From assembly GCA_028023455.1 (NCBI GenBank), contig JAQFVV010006220.1, forward strand, positions 11,271,916 to 11,335,915: a DNA stretch of 64,000 bases. The letters run 5' to 3'. The position numbers and the translations under genes are program-made. The DNA is from Epiperipatus broadwayi. Taxonomy: Eukaryota > Onychophora > Udeonychophora > Euonychophora > Peripatidae. Of the stretch, positions 36,335 to 49,264 are shown in pieces. Position 1 is the stretch's first letter; each line of letters opens with the position of its first letter. Under the pieces are notes generated by a model. That model had not been told where the DNA came from. It saw only the letters and a program-made list of their open reading frames with translations, and searched no databases.

Positions 36335-38845
36335 GTATTAACTGTTTAATAAGAATTTGCATCATTTACTAATAAATTAACATTTGTTCAGCTCTCTATA
36401 TATTTATAAAAAGATTGCTATTTAAATATGTTAGTTGTAGAAGCTTCAATCTTAAATCAGCTGGTAGTAAAAAATAAAGGAAGGTCAGTTCACTCTGATG
36501 CTATCAATATCAGGCCCTAACTTTCATTTGGTTAACTTTATCCAAATATTTTATTAAAAAATGAATAAAATGGGTGTTTAACCAGAGAAAATCTTAATAT
36601 TAAATTTAAATCTAGTGATAATTTAAATAATTCTTTAAAATATAAAATTCAATTTTCTGCACTCATGTATGATTGAGATGTGGTGGAATTGATTCAGATG
36701 CATTAAAACAAAGTAAAAAGGGGAAGGGGGGGTAAAACAGGGGTATGGAGATTTAGGTGTTTGATGTCTGTAACTCACTTGATGAGCAAGGATATTTTGC
36801 AAAATGCATGCATACTGAGAGAGATTGATCTGAGTTTCTGTAATGGCGAACATTTATGACATGATGGAATTAAGATAAGGGATGCACTGATAAAAAATTT
36901 AAAAAACTTAAGAATATCCAATATTTTTATATAAACAAACACTATATGAAACTTTTAAGATGTAGAAACATATATAAAAATAATAAAGTTTATAAATATA
37001 TTTATTATAAAAATAAAAAAAAGTTATAAATCTCAATCATTTATTTTAATAACATTAGTTAATTTTGATTTAAATTTGTCAAAAATATATTTCAAATATC
37101 TTGCCAAGCATTCAATTGAGATTTTTTAAAACAAAAAATAGCGTCATATTGTTTACATATACACAATTATTTTATTTATTTTACAAATTTTTTCGATAAC
37201 GTTTTTTATTTTTATTATTCTACATTTCCACAATAAACTTTAATTTTTGACTTTTTTCCCACCATAACTACTAACTTGAAGACATTATAAATTATCTTCA
37301 GCAATTTTTATTGATTCTATTATAATGTTTTTAGAAAATATCTGTAAGTTTGTAAACAACTATCAAATAGCTATATAAAAATCTCTGATGAATCATTTTC
37401 TCCCCACTCTTTTCTAGATGCAAATTAGAATCTGTATTGAGTTGGGAATGCACTCTACTGAGTCACAAGCTTATGGGCCAAATATATAATTATTGTTGTT
37501 AAGTAATTGAAAACACGCTATGCATACCTTGCTAATTATATAATTTAAAGTTTTTTTTCTAAATAAGGTTGTACATATATTTTCTATTACATTTTGGAGA
37601 TAAAGTTCATTGAATTCTTAATAATATTAGTACACTATATTTTATATCTTAAACAACTATGCTTAGCTAGCTTTTGACTAATACAAACTATGTCTATGAT
37701 TTGTAATAGTCGAATGCTAGCAAAGCCTAATTGTTTAAAATTACTTTTTGTTAAAGCTTTTCTCTGTATTTGTGCATATATGCATTTACATCAATCGGGA
37801 TAAAACTCTCTAATATGGTTATATTTTATGCTTCATTTTTATTTTAATTCATCTTTATTTATTTCAAAGATTTTTATACTAGTGCCCAACCACTATTCAC
37901 TCACATGAAATAATAAAAAATAGTAATACCTGCATTAAGTAATAACCAGGTATAATTAATCATTTAGCATTTAGTTTTTTTATCACTTAAGTGTTAAATA
38001 GTTAATCATGAGATCTTACTATAGTTTTAACAGTCACACGATCCAAACATTACCACACATGCAAAATACAAGAATTACCTTGCCAAAAAACTGTCAGCAA
38101 ATATGACTTGAAAATCATACTATTGAGAAGAGACTATATATTCAAAAATACATAATGTGATTTATCAAATGCAGAAAAAAAAATCCATCTGTAATAATCA
38201 TTATATGTACATAGACTATGGCACACTAATAAGCCTGTATAAACATACTAGATAAAACATCCTATCCCCATTGCCTATTAAAAAAGCATCAATATTGAAT
38301 AATTCTGCCTCATAATATTTCTATAGATAGCATTCCTAGACCAGAAAATTCTCTGTATGATTACAAACAATACCATTTTCCCTTTCATGTGTTTCATGTT
38401 ACAAAGTTCAGTGTAGGAGATAGTTACTTTCGTTTCAGTTACAGATATTTTTTTTAAAAAAGTTATGATTAATTATTAATAAAATACATTGTAACTTAAA
38501 GCTTAAAAATGCTTATTAAGTAATTAATTATTAAGTTCAAACTAAAAAAAAAAAGATTTCATTCTCATTTGATGAAATATTCATTACCTAGCTAAGAATA
38601 TTGGTAAATGCAACCTCATAAGCATTCTAAAATAAGTATAAACATTGTTAGAAAGGTGTGATATGTATTAAAGAATTTATATCAAGATGGGTTTTTTTTT
38701 AACTTCAAGAAATTAAAATAAATGTGAAAATGTCATCTTCTTGGTTACCAAATTTATACTATGCTAATGATGTGTGCAAATGCAGGTTTACAACATATTC
38801 TTAATATTCTAAATACAACTTACAAAATTTTTAATTGCTTTATAT
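36335..38845. other. AT-rich stretch, nothing secure
   Basis: A pyrimidine-rich tract followed by 'CTAG' and an open frame near 37400-37490 is a weak exon-like signal that I do not call. Otherwise nothing is recognised. Confidence 0.45.
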
Positions 38846-38849
38846 GATT

Positions 38850-38950
38850 TGGTATAATGGCAGAATAGTCCATATAATGCAATACAGTGATATCACTTTC
38901 TGTGGTCAAACTTCTTATGAACTCTTAGGTAAAAAATCATTTGATTATTT
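38850..38950 (+). repeat. SINE remnant
   Basis: 'GGTATAATGGCAGAATAG' followed by 'GGTCAAACTTCTTATGAACT' matches the body of the SINE family. The copy is degraded and its ends are uncertain. Confidence 0.4.
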
Positions 38951-38954
38951 TTTA

Positions 38955-40500
38955 AGACTTTAGTTATAATTAATGTTCAAAATACATGAATTCTTTATCA
39001 TCTATTGACATAAAAGACATTCAGTAAATTTTAGCTAGAATAATTATCAGCTTTAAGGAGAGAATCATTAAAATATGTTTGTGCAATATAGGCACCAATG
39101 TACTGCTACATTTAACAGATTTTTCAGTATAGAGTATTTCATCATAGTGTTATAATGATTTCAAATAAATTAGTTGTATATAGGATTGTTATTTTATTAA
39201 ATTTATTTTTAAAAATGGCACATACACTTCTTATCATTATAACATAAAAGCATTGGAACAATTTTACTTAGTAATGTACTATAAGATTATGAAAATAAAA
39301 TTGAAAAATTATAAGATCAATCCAATGTGTTATTCAATGTGATGCTATGACTGAATTATTATTATAAAAGCGTATCTTCATTACATGGTTATATAAAATT
39401 AATGAATAGTTAATAATTTCACAAAAGTAATAGTAACAAATGACTTGATTTTTTAGCTTTCATGGTGCATAATAAAACAAAAGCAGATATTTACTTTAGT
39501 GCTATCTATAGTAAGCTTGAATAATCACTGCATTTAAATCCCCATTTTCAACTATTTTCTGAATTTTATCTTTATAAATGATACGAGATTAATGTTACTA
39601 TAGATGACCCCAGAACTAAGAGCTGCTCTAGTTTTATTCAAAAAAGAATTTTATAGCAAACTTGATTATAGCTTGTGTGAGAGATATTAATACCCATTTA
39701 TCTCAAAGTCATCCTAAAAAGATGAATATTTTTAGCTTTCATTAGACAAATGTAGCTATTAAGATGATATGAAATGCCAATAAAATACTAGGCAAAAAAT
39801 TAATTAAGAAAATTTATTATAAAGTAAATTTATCCAAAGATTAATATCAGAGTCTCGCAGTAAAATGCTTTAATTTAGCATTAGACTTTGTTTTATTAAT
39901 AGCTGTGAAATTCTAAGTTATATATGTATTGTAACAGAAATACATGTGGTGAGTTAAGTAAAATTTTACTCAAGATTGGAAAACCACTTTTAAATAATTG
40001 TCAATAAGTGACTGGTATCTCCAATTATGATTTGGATTGATAATCTGATTATTATCTAAAAATATGATCACCTGCTTTATAGAAAAATAGTGTTAACTGA
40101 TAGTATCAAGAAGGTAACCTGTGAAAACTAACACATATTGTCTCAATACAATATCCCAGTATAATTCAGTATGTAGAATATAAAACCACAGTAATCACAA
40201 GATTTTAGAATATAGAAACTAAAAAAAAATTATAAAAATAATATTTAATTAACTAACAAAATAATAACAAAATTGATATATAATTTGGCTTTTACAATTT
40301 CAATTATATTAAATAATAATGAATATTATATAATACTAACCAGAAGGTTGAAATAAATGTATTAGTAATAAAGAAAATATTCTAAATTCCAGACTAACAA
40401 TCTTCTGTCAGTTCCATACCAAATTTTTACCAAGTTAAACAATTCATTTACAATAAACTTTGGGTTCTAACCAATCAAAAAAACAAAATAAGTTTAAAAG
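38955..40500. other. AT-rich stretch, nothing recognised
   Basis: No feature could be supported. Confidence 0.45.
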
Positions 40501-40504
40501 TGGT

Positions 40505-41629
40505 TACAGCACAATGGATGACATTCATGTATTGACAGAAATTATAAAAAGATCAGTGAATATGAGTTGTCAATATGCTTTGGATTTGTAGATTATGAAA
40601 AGACATTTGATTCTATAAGCAATTCTATAGTTATTAAAGTATTGGATCATCAAAGTATAAATCTGGATTATTATCATATTCTGGAGACTATTTATCAGAC
40701 TGCAAATGGCAGTTATTAGATTATATGGTAATTTATTCTGAAGATTAGCATTGAGATAGATAATAAGACTGCACAACAAAATTCCATATTTTCAAAACTT
40801 TTTATAATATTTTTACAAAAGTATTTTGTGAATTAAAATTGGCAGCAAAGAAAATAAATGGAAATTATTTATGTCATCTACATTTTGGTGACAATAGGTT
40901 GTCTTTGAAAATAATGCTGCAGAACTTCAGAAAATATTGCAAGAGTTATCAAATAAAAGTAAGAAAATAGGACTAATAATAAATGTTAAAAAAAGACTAA
41001 AGTAATGTTCAATGGGTTTTTTTTTTTAAAGAAGAAAATAAAGATCGATAATTGTGAATTAGAAGTAAATAAGTACAAATATCTTGGTCAGATTATTAAT
41101 ATAGATAGCTTCATAATGAATGAAATCGATCATGGAATTAAATTTGGATTCAGTGCTTTTGGTAGAAATAATAGTAAAAGAAACTACATTTATACACTTG
41201 AGAAGAAAGTTTTTTAAAAATGTGTCTTACCAATTTTTATTCATGCATCTAGACTTGGACACTTAAATAGAAAAGCAATTTAGAGACTTCAGACCACCAA
41301 TGAAATATGGACAGATGTATGGTAGAAATAATAAAAAATATCAAAAACATAGGTGAGCACAGGTCTTATTGATATTATTGAAAAATTAAGAGTCTGAAAT
41401 ATTGTAGTGAAAATATTGCTAGAAAAGATAATAGATGGACAGTTGATATTTTAAATTGGATCCCAAGAAATTGTACTGACTTAGAAAGAAATCACAAATG
41501 AGAGGATGGGTGAACAATACAAACTTTCTAAAAAAGTTTTATGGTGAACTTGAACTTAATTTTCATGGGAGAGGTAAACCCTGTTCAGATTACATGGATT
41601 ATTTCAAGGTCATTTTAAAGAGATACAAC
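40505..41629 (+). pseudogene. RTE-like LINE reverse transcriptase fossil
   Basis: Broken frames translate to RTE-clade landmarks in order: 'TMDDIHVLTEII', 'FVDYEKTFDS' (motif A, near 40580-40620), a degraded motif C region near 40880, 'INVKKTK' (about 40980), then 'NKYKYLGQIIN' (about 41065-41100). Next come the conserved 'GFSAFGRNN...KKVF...CVLPIF' block (about 41145-41240) and an Arg-Trp-rich C-terminal 'RWTVDILNWIP' near 41430. Many stops and frameshifts are present. The upstream endonuclease was not found, so the copy is probably 5' truncated. Confidence 0.72.
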
Positions 41630-41643
41630 ATTAATTGTTTTCA

Positions 41644-42217
41644 AAAACACGCAAAACTCTCTATATATTTTGGCACTCAGTGCAAGCCAGAGTAATCAAT
41701 GGATGCCAGAAGGCTTGTGCATAAAATCCCCATCTAGTGCCTACTCATCCAATATTCCCAGACTAGTTTCTGGCTGGTGGCCTTCGTCAGTGAGGAGCCT
41801 TGGATCTGAGAGCACTGCACCTAGATCTTAAGATCTAATGCAACCCTCAAGAAGCCACTTTTTATCTCTACTTAACTACAAAACTATGAGACTTAAATTG
41901 AAAACACCATAATATTTTCAATCCAAGCTCATCAACTTATATAATCATATAGTCTGAACTCAGTTCAGTACCTATACATTTTGGTGTCTTTGGTTCTTTA
42001 ATAACCATAGTCACCACTATCCTATTAGGCATGGTTGGTTTTAAGCCAATAAACATCACATGATCACCATTTCTTGTGCTTGCTCTTAACTGTTATTAAA
42101 ACAGGCAAAACTCTCTATACGTATTGCTACTCAGTGCAAGCCAGAGTAATCAATGGATGACAGAAGGCTTGTGCATAAAATCCCCATCTCATCATGTGAT
42201 CATGTGATATTTATTTG
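41644..42217 (+). mobile_element. Family 1 hammerhead element, exact 14-bp TSD
   Basis: A 574-bp insertion flanked by 'ATTAATTGTTTTCA' (41630-41643 and 42218-42231). It starts 'AAAACACGCAAAACTCTC' and ends near '...GATCATGTGATATTTATTTG'. The order is arm (41644-41830), spacer (41835-42050), inverted tail (42053-42095), start of a second arm (42096-42190), then the 3' tail; the palindrome centre is deleted. It lies at the end of the RTE fossil. The spacer shows no ORF but matches the 30.7-kb copy, including 'CTGAACTCAGTTCAG'. Confidence 0.88.
41755..41796 (-). ncRNA. Family 1 hammerhead ribozyme motif
   Basis: On the minus strand: TCCTCA (41796-41791), CUGACGA (41790-41784, a legal CUGANGA core), stem II GGC...GCC around a short loop, GAA (41770-41768), stem III AC-TA-GT (41767-41762), C (41761), TGGGAA (41760-41755). 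The core is complete and stem I pairs at five of six positions. Confidence 0.7.
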
Positions 42218-42539
42218 ATTAATTGTTTTCATTGGAAAAAATAAAATACATTGGAAAGTTACAATGAGATATGGTGTTGAATATTTTAGAAAAAGATTAT
42301 TTTCTGCAAAAAAAAAAAAGTTCAAAGACAGCACTACACAATATAAATAAATAGAAAAATGAACTGGAATGATCTATATGTGGACATATTTGTAAAGTGA
42401 CAATTTGGTTTGTATAATCAAAACAAACTTATATCTAGAAAAGTTTTTTATTTATTTATGATTCTTTTTTTAATTGCAAATGGCCATATTTGCATATGAA
42501 TAGCTACTGATGTATATTATTATGAAATAATTCTGATTT

Positions 42540-44440
42540 TGGGATCTTCTAAAAAAAATTGAGGACTTACTAGTATCTATATTCTTATTGATAAAAATAT
42601 TAGCCACATGGCAATATATTATAACTGCACAAATATATGCATATGTTATTGATATTAAATGTAATCAAAGGTTCTTCAGTATCATATTCATTGTTGTTAT
42701 TTTTGGTTTTCTTCTTTTACTTTCAATCTTTCCAAAAAATATACACTTTTTTGTATTCATTTTTGAAGATAGCTTAAAAGGATCTGAAAAGATTCTAAAC
42801 AGATCATAGATTCACTAAAGGCTTTATTAAGTCTTTCAATTCTTCCATAGTAGCCACAGTTTTGGAAATCATTACCTATGTGATATGATTTTGTCTATAT
42901 CAACATATATCAGTGGCTATTAAATTCTATTGATAAAATAAATAAGTATAATGGCCATGGATTATTCTAAATCAACTGATACTCCAATTGCATCTAGGAA
43001 TGTCAAATTAAGCTGGCTTTATTATTGGATTTGGATTCCATTTTTATACCATAATTCTTCTATTATCTGGAGAAAAAAAATTGTTTGAAATCAATTCCAT
43101 TTTTATACCACAATTCTTTCATTATACACTTGCTAAATGTACAAATAGGGAATATTGATTTCAGATTCTTAGGCAATGAAACTATATCTTGAGTTATATC
43201 TGATTTGCTTAATAACTTTTTATATATTTTTCTTGATGCAACTTTTTTATATATTTGGTTGAGAAATAAGTGAAAAAATAGAAAGATATTATAAAGAAAT
43301 GGATTCAACAGAATGGGTTAGTGCTAAAAAAGATGACCATAAAATACTTGACCCACAGATCTAAGTAATGCCAAACTTTCAAGGTTATTCTTAAAAATTA
43401 ATTTTGATATAACTTTAGATAAATAAAAAAAATAAGTTAGATTATAATCCAAGATTACTTTTAAATAATATGGGATATGATTATATTTCAGTCTGCTATA
43501 TATTGAGATTATGATTTGCTCCCATGTTGATTAAAAAAAACTAGCATACTGTCTTTAGTGGATTATGAATGAAGATTTCAGTCTTTGAAAAAAAAATCAT
43601 ATTTTTTTACATCCCTATTGAAAAGCTTTTCGATTTTGGAAAAAGATTTATTTGAGAAATCAAAGCAATATTATCAGCATAAATGAATTTCCTGCATCGC
43701 TGATGAATACATTAAATAAAGAAAGTTAGAGAAATAAACATTATGGAAAACAATTTTGTAAAATTTAATACTTGTTATAATTATCATTTAGTATTGTTTT
43801 AATTTTTCTATAGGAGAATATTGTCAACTAAATCCATGGTTTTTCTACATTTTAGAATTTTGGAAACTTTAAGAAATCTATTTTTTTCAAGCAGAATTGT
43901 AAGCCGAGATGAGATCAATAAAAGTAGTACTAATTTTTAATTTACTTTTAAAGACTTTTTAATATGAGTGGTTAAAGACAAAACTTGTAGTTCTTCCTGG
44001 CAATATAACCGAGTCGGCTCAACAATTGGCGAAATTCTTGCTAGCACGATTCTTTCAAAAAGCTTATAGAAAACACATAACAATGATATTTGATAAATTG
44101 TTTTAATCACAGCTTTATTGTTTTTAAAATTTGATTTAGTTTTGTTTTTATGCTAAATTTTGGGAATCCTTTATATATGAATAATGTTATTGAATAGTTT
44201 TTGCAATCATACTTTGGTTATAAACCCTAAAAATTTTAAAAACTATGGAAATATTAAATCAGCTTGTTAAAAACTATACAATGATAGAGCATAATATTTA
44301 CTACATTTTAGAGTATATAGTTTATAGAAAAAAGAATCAATCAATAAAAGCTCCAAACTGTGCACTACAAATGCTACCATATTGTCATCAAGGACTTTAA
44401 AATTCTTCACAATCTTCCATTTTCTTTATCATTGTCTTGT
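42540..44440 (-). pseudogene. Jockey/CR1-like LINE reverse transcriptase fossil
   Basis: The minus strand, in changing frames, shows 'YKLFERIVLARISPIVEP' followed by 'VLSLTTHI' (about 44090-43960), the classic block before motif A in Jockey/CR1-type elements. After it come a degraded 'LIDLIS' motif A and 'KLSKILK' (about 43920-43830). A 'LFSKIEKL..RDVKKY' segment (about 43650-43590) then matches the region after motif C. The active-site residues cannot be read reliably. A short imperfect duplication ('CCATTTTTATACCA') occurs at about 43038 and 43098. Confidence 0.6.
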
Positions 44441-44734
44441 TTATATTTACTCATAAGAACACTTTTTACTTAGATTTTATTATTTTAATGAGTTGATTTA
44501 TTATTTTTGTTTATAATTGTGGCTGTTGTTGTCTTCCTTAAGTTCGGCATTCTTTATTGTATATTTTTTTATGATGACATTTATGTCATATATGTGTTTA
44601 GATTTAAAAAACAACAAGAAGAATGAAGAAGGATTTCTGAGATTTTGGCAACATCAAGAAATAAAAATTATATTTGTTTATATTAAACTTACTATTAAAA
44701 TTTTTAATTATATAATATTCCTAAAAAATTACAT

Positions 44735-44960
44735 CTCTGCCCTGTGTAGTTTTAGCATAGTCATAAAGTGGCAGATTCTGGAATTCAAACTCAAGATCTC
44801 TCATTTCTAGTGTTAAAACATTTTGTGAATCCTTGAGCAATAATGTATATGGATATTTTATATCCTGCATAGTTTAGTCTAGTGATAAAATGGTTTACCC
44901 TATCTTTTTTACTTACGTGGTGCTTGAATTTTTCCAGTACTTCTGAGCAATAAAATCAGT
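44735..44960 (+). repeat. Two SINE remnants in a row
   Basis: 'TAGTTTTAGCATAGTCATAAAGTGG' with 'GCAGATTCTGGAATTCAAACTC' (44750-44790), and 'TAGTTTAGTCTAGTGATAAAATGG' with '..TTCTGAGCAATAAAATCAG' (44870-44962), match the SINE head and 3' end. Both are diverged. Confidence 0.45.
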
Positions 44961-44964
44961 TTTA

Positions 44965-47900
44965 GTTTTTGTCATACTAAAAAGAAAATAAGTCATTTTA
45001 AATATTGATGACATATAATTTTGAATAAAGTCCCTCTTTTTAATTAAAATAAAAAATATAAAACAACCATTAGACTATCAGACTAGATAGATTATCAAAT
45101 ATGTTGATTAATTATTTTGTAAATAAATTCATCTATGTAAAAGGTTTGAAGAAACACCCAGTGTTTTTCAGATTAAATATGTTTTTCAGTAAATTAATAA
45201 AAGGCACAAATTAAATTATTATAGAAGAGTTACATATTACAGTCAGATGAGTGTGAAAGCTAGAGTTAGAAGAGTTAAAATTTTATAATATTACAACTAA
45301 ATTAAGAGATCTTATACTCTAAGATTGTAATTAAATCAATGCTATGCAAAACTAAAGAAAACTGAAAGACTGAAAATGATTAGTCAATGCATGGAAATAG
45401 CTTCCTCGTCATAATGCCTTTTCCTAAAAAAAATCTGCATTATAGAAAAAAACCATTAAAGTTTCATTAGACCAAACCGTGGACTACCAATTAATTGCAT
45501 TTAAAAATTATTGAATTTATGCTTGCAAATTATAAAGTCAAATTAGAATTGAACACTAAGAATAAATAGTCATTTAAAATAAATATCTACATTAACTTAA
45601 TAAAAAGGGTATTTTTTAATTTATTCAGGTAAATCTGTTATTATAATATTTACAGCTATAATAAAGTTTTATTTAAATTATTTAATTTTTAATAATTATA
45701 TTCAAAATTTTAAGATGTTACTGTTATACATCTGTGTACACTGATTACAAGCATACAATCAATTTATATGCAGTTGCAGTCAAAATCAATGATAAGTTCT
45801 GAGAATATTAAATTATTTTATAACTTTTACTTGCAAAGATTTAATACCATATAAATATAAAGGATAGGGGATTCCACATTTGTATTTCAATTGAATCAAT
45901 TAAAAGAAATCATTTTTATCTTTCAGTTTTTATAAAAGAAAAGCGTAAAATGAGGAAAAAATATTGTTTAAAGTATTATGTAAACCTTATTTGATAGATT
46001 TATTATTTTAATTAAAAATAAAAAATTTTGCTTGTATATTTATCTACTAAATAACTATACTTTATGAATTAAAATTAAAATCAAGAATTATTATTAATAT
46101 CTATATTATAATGAGTGTTTATAATTACTCATTATAGATATATGTATAAAAAGACAAATAAGTAGAGAATTGGTAGGCATAAAATATTCTTTACATTAAT
46201 CAAAGAGAAATGGATATTCTGTTGAGGATTCAAGAAATGGTTTCTATTTTTAAAGTATTGCTTCATTAATTATATTATGGGTGCAAAGGAAGCATTTACT
46301 ATACAGATATTTGTCATCCACTCATGGCAATCTAGATGTATAGCTGACATATTCCCCTTTTTCTGCGTATTGTGATTATTTAAATCAGTATTGTTATTCA
46401 TATTTTGGTTGATAATGATTATAATCATTGGTATCATCATTAGTGTGTACATCATTTAATTATATTTATCATATTATCATTAATTTCAGTTACATTTAAA
46501 TGATGCACCTTTGTGTGGCTATATATGTTTCGGACTACATATTTCTGGTGTGGTGCATATAAATGCCTGCCAACTATAGAGCCTGGCTTAATCCTATTAT
46601 CTATAACCTCATCATCATTATAATACATTTTCATAAATGGTATCCAATATGGGATTACATATATATGTTTATTTACTGATATTAAGTTTTTGTTACATAT
46701 AAATGGATCCAAACTATGGATCCTGAATGGATGTTTCTATGATTGTCTTTTTCTCATCAACAATTTTTTTCCATTAATAATATATAAATTGAATGAATAG
46801 CCTTTTTGAATATATTTGCCAAGGCAGTTTACATAACTATATCCTATTATAATAGTAACTTCTATTCCCATATAGAGATATGTTCAAAAATAAGAGCTGG
46901 AACAAAAATCTGGTTTATCACTTTCAAATGGAGTGTCATTTTTTAAGTGCCAATATACATATTATAATCTAAATAATAAAATCAAATATAATATCCAATG
47001 AATTTATAGAAAACCATTATCTCAAATACAGAATTGCTTTTGATGAAACCAACTACATATATTCACACACACACACAAAAAAAAGTCTTAAATAATAGAA
47101 TATATTAAATAACATATTTTTTGGATTTCTTCTGGATATTGTCTGATCTTTACAATTATCCAGTATATGTCAACAGTGGTATTTCTTGTTCTTTAATCTT
47201 TCCTTAATTAAACCAACTTCTTCTATTTAAAGTTCTCATTCATGTAAGGCTTTTATTTGTACTACATTACTTTTTATATAATGTAATTTGCATATTGTGC
47301 TAGAGAGTTGTATGTTGTCTAAATTTCTTTCTTTGCTTTAATTAGTAGGCAATTGAGTAGGTTTCATATTTCAGATTGTCATTTTTATTGATTCTTCCCT
47401 AATTTCCTGCAAAATGTATTATAAAGTGCCAGAAATTCCTTAGCATTAGTCCTAAGAGCAAGTTGAAATTCATCTTTCATTAAAAAGACTTCTGGGTGTA
47501 GCTAGTTTGATCAAAACCAGTCTTTTTACTGTACTTTAGATAAAAGATTTTCTCTATATTTTTTGAAATGCTATTTGACTTTATTACTTACAGTATGTAC
47601 ATTGGCATTTAAAAAAAAAATCACTTATGGATAAGGATGAAACTTCCCTTTAAATTAGTGAATCTTCAAAAGTAAAGACATATTCTTGTTTTACCAATGT
47701 CCTTGCAAACATTGTTATAATATTATTCCCTATTTTTTCTGGATATTATTTGACATTGTTGATTCATTTTTCTCAAAACCCCTTTTAATATTAATTTTCT
47801 TTTCTGTCTTTCTCTCCCCTCCCTCTCTTTTGGAATCATCTTTGCATTATCTGATAAGCATTTTGATTTTTCTAGCCAAGTCATTCACTGTTGAGCCTTT

Positions 47901-48475
47901 CTAAGCTTTACTTTTAATTATTTATTTATCAATTACATCATACTCTCACATTAATTTCTGTCATTGTTTTTAATAGCAATAGGTTCTCTAGTTTTATATT
48001 TTTAGGGCAGAATAAGATTTTCACTCAATGATGTTTGTTCACAAATAGTTTTTGACTTTTTTCTAATCTCTGATCCATGCATATTTTTTATTATAATTGA
48101 ACTTGTTATTTTTTTGGTGAGAAGATAATAAAATAGTCTTTACTCCAATGGCCCTTTATAAAAAATATCATCAGACTGGCCAGTTACAAAGTGTCACCTA
48201 AATCAGAATTTGAGAAATGGGTGGAAATACAAATTTAAAAAGCAGAATAAGTTAAATAAATATATAAAAACAGTATGTCATAAAAATTATTCATCATATT
48301 AGAGGTAATATATATTCTGTTTTATCACTAACTTTTTATTTTAACTGTTTCAGACTCCCATTAGAAGTACTAATGCATTCTATCAATGAATAGTCAGACA
48401 GTTTTAAACATAAACATGAATACTTTCAATTAACTAACTTAAATTAATAAGAGCAATATATAAATCATACCTTTC
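44965..48475. other. AT-rich stretch, possible decayed LINE at the right end
   Basis: No gene is recognised. The minus-strand ORFs at 46270-46712 have no known motif. The 47100-48470 segment may be the 3' continuation of the LINE fossil at 48480-48970, but I see no reliable motif. An (AC)n run lies near 47065. Confidence 0.35.
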
Positions 48476-48479
48476 TTAA

Positions 48480-48970
48480 GTTAACATCTCTAATATTTGT
48501 TGAGCTACTAATCGATAACTATAATACTTCTTGATTCTATAAAAACCATGTTGAGTCTCTGGTAACCAATCATCTATGACTAATAGCAATCTATTCAATA
48601 CATTTCTTGAAAATATTTTTGCTATAGTTAATAGCAATGTTATTCTATGATAATTACTCTAGTTTTTTCTATAATCTTTACATTTGTTAATTTGAATAGT
48701 AAAATTATTGTTAAAATCAGATAGAATAAATTCACTGATCACATATTTTTTATAATAAAATCCAATATTATTGATAGATAACATATTACGATTGTGTTTT
48801 AAAACTTCATCAGATATTTTATGACTCTATAGTAGATTACAGAGAGCAACTTTTAGTTCTTTAAGCTGGATATCTCAAGCCTAATCCTAATAAATAAAAT
48901 AAATATAACACTAAAAGAATTTATCTCAATTTTTTGTAATATTATTCTCAAATGGGGATCAAATTATTTG
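48480..48970 (-). pseudogene. LINE reverse transcriptase fragment
   Basis: The minus strand contains 'CKDY...NYHRITLLLTIAKIF' and 'NRLL...DDWLPETQHGF' (about 48690-48540). These match the block N-terminal to RT motif A in many LINEs (consensus idea: NYRGI..L....K....L..RL......PE.Q.GF). Stops interrupt it. The clade cannot be set from this piece. Confidence 0.6.
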
Positions 48971-49101
48971 CTCTATTTATACAAAATATCATAATTATCA
49001 TATAAAAAGACATCATCTTCTGATTTAAAAAGATTATTACTTTCAGTGCATCAAAAAAAGATTTAAAGTGATCATATTTTTTGACTGTAGTTATTTTAGA
49101 T

Positions 49102-49250
49102 CAGTGGTTCTCAACCTGTGGGTCGTGACCCCTTTGAGGGTCAAACAATCCTTTCACAGAGGTTACTAAGACCATTGGAAAACACATTTTTGATTTATAA
49201 CAGTAGAAAATTAAAGGAATTCACAGCATTAGGAAGGTTGAGAGCCACTG
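49102..49250 (+). mobile_element. SPIN-like non-autonomous hAT transposon, 8-bp TSD
   Basis: A 149-bp element with 16-17 bp terminal inverted repeats ('CAGTGGTTCTCAACCT' against 'AGGTTGAGAGCCACTG', one mismatch) flanked by an exact 8-bp duplication 'TTTTAGAT' (49094-49101 and 49251-49258), diagnostic of hAT. Internal text ('GTGGGTCGTGACCCCTTTG', 'TAAGACCATTGGAAAACACA', 'TAACAGTAG') matches what I remember of the SPIN family, including the inner hairpin. It has no transposase. SPIN is established as horizontally transferred; its presence here is recognition from memory and needs a database check. Confidence 0.88.
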
Positions 49251-49264
49251 TTTTAGATCATCAA

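Noticed and set aside
37395-37490. Exon beginning after TTTTCTAG at about 37418
   Set aside because: The frame is only 23 codons and ends in TAA at once; an acceptor-like tract alone is common in this composition.
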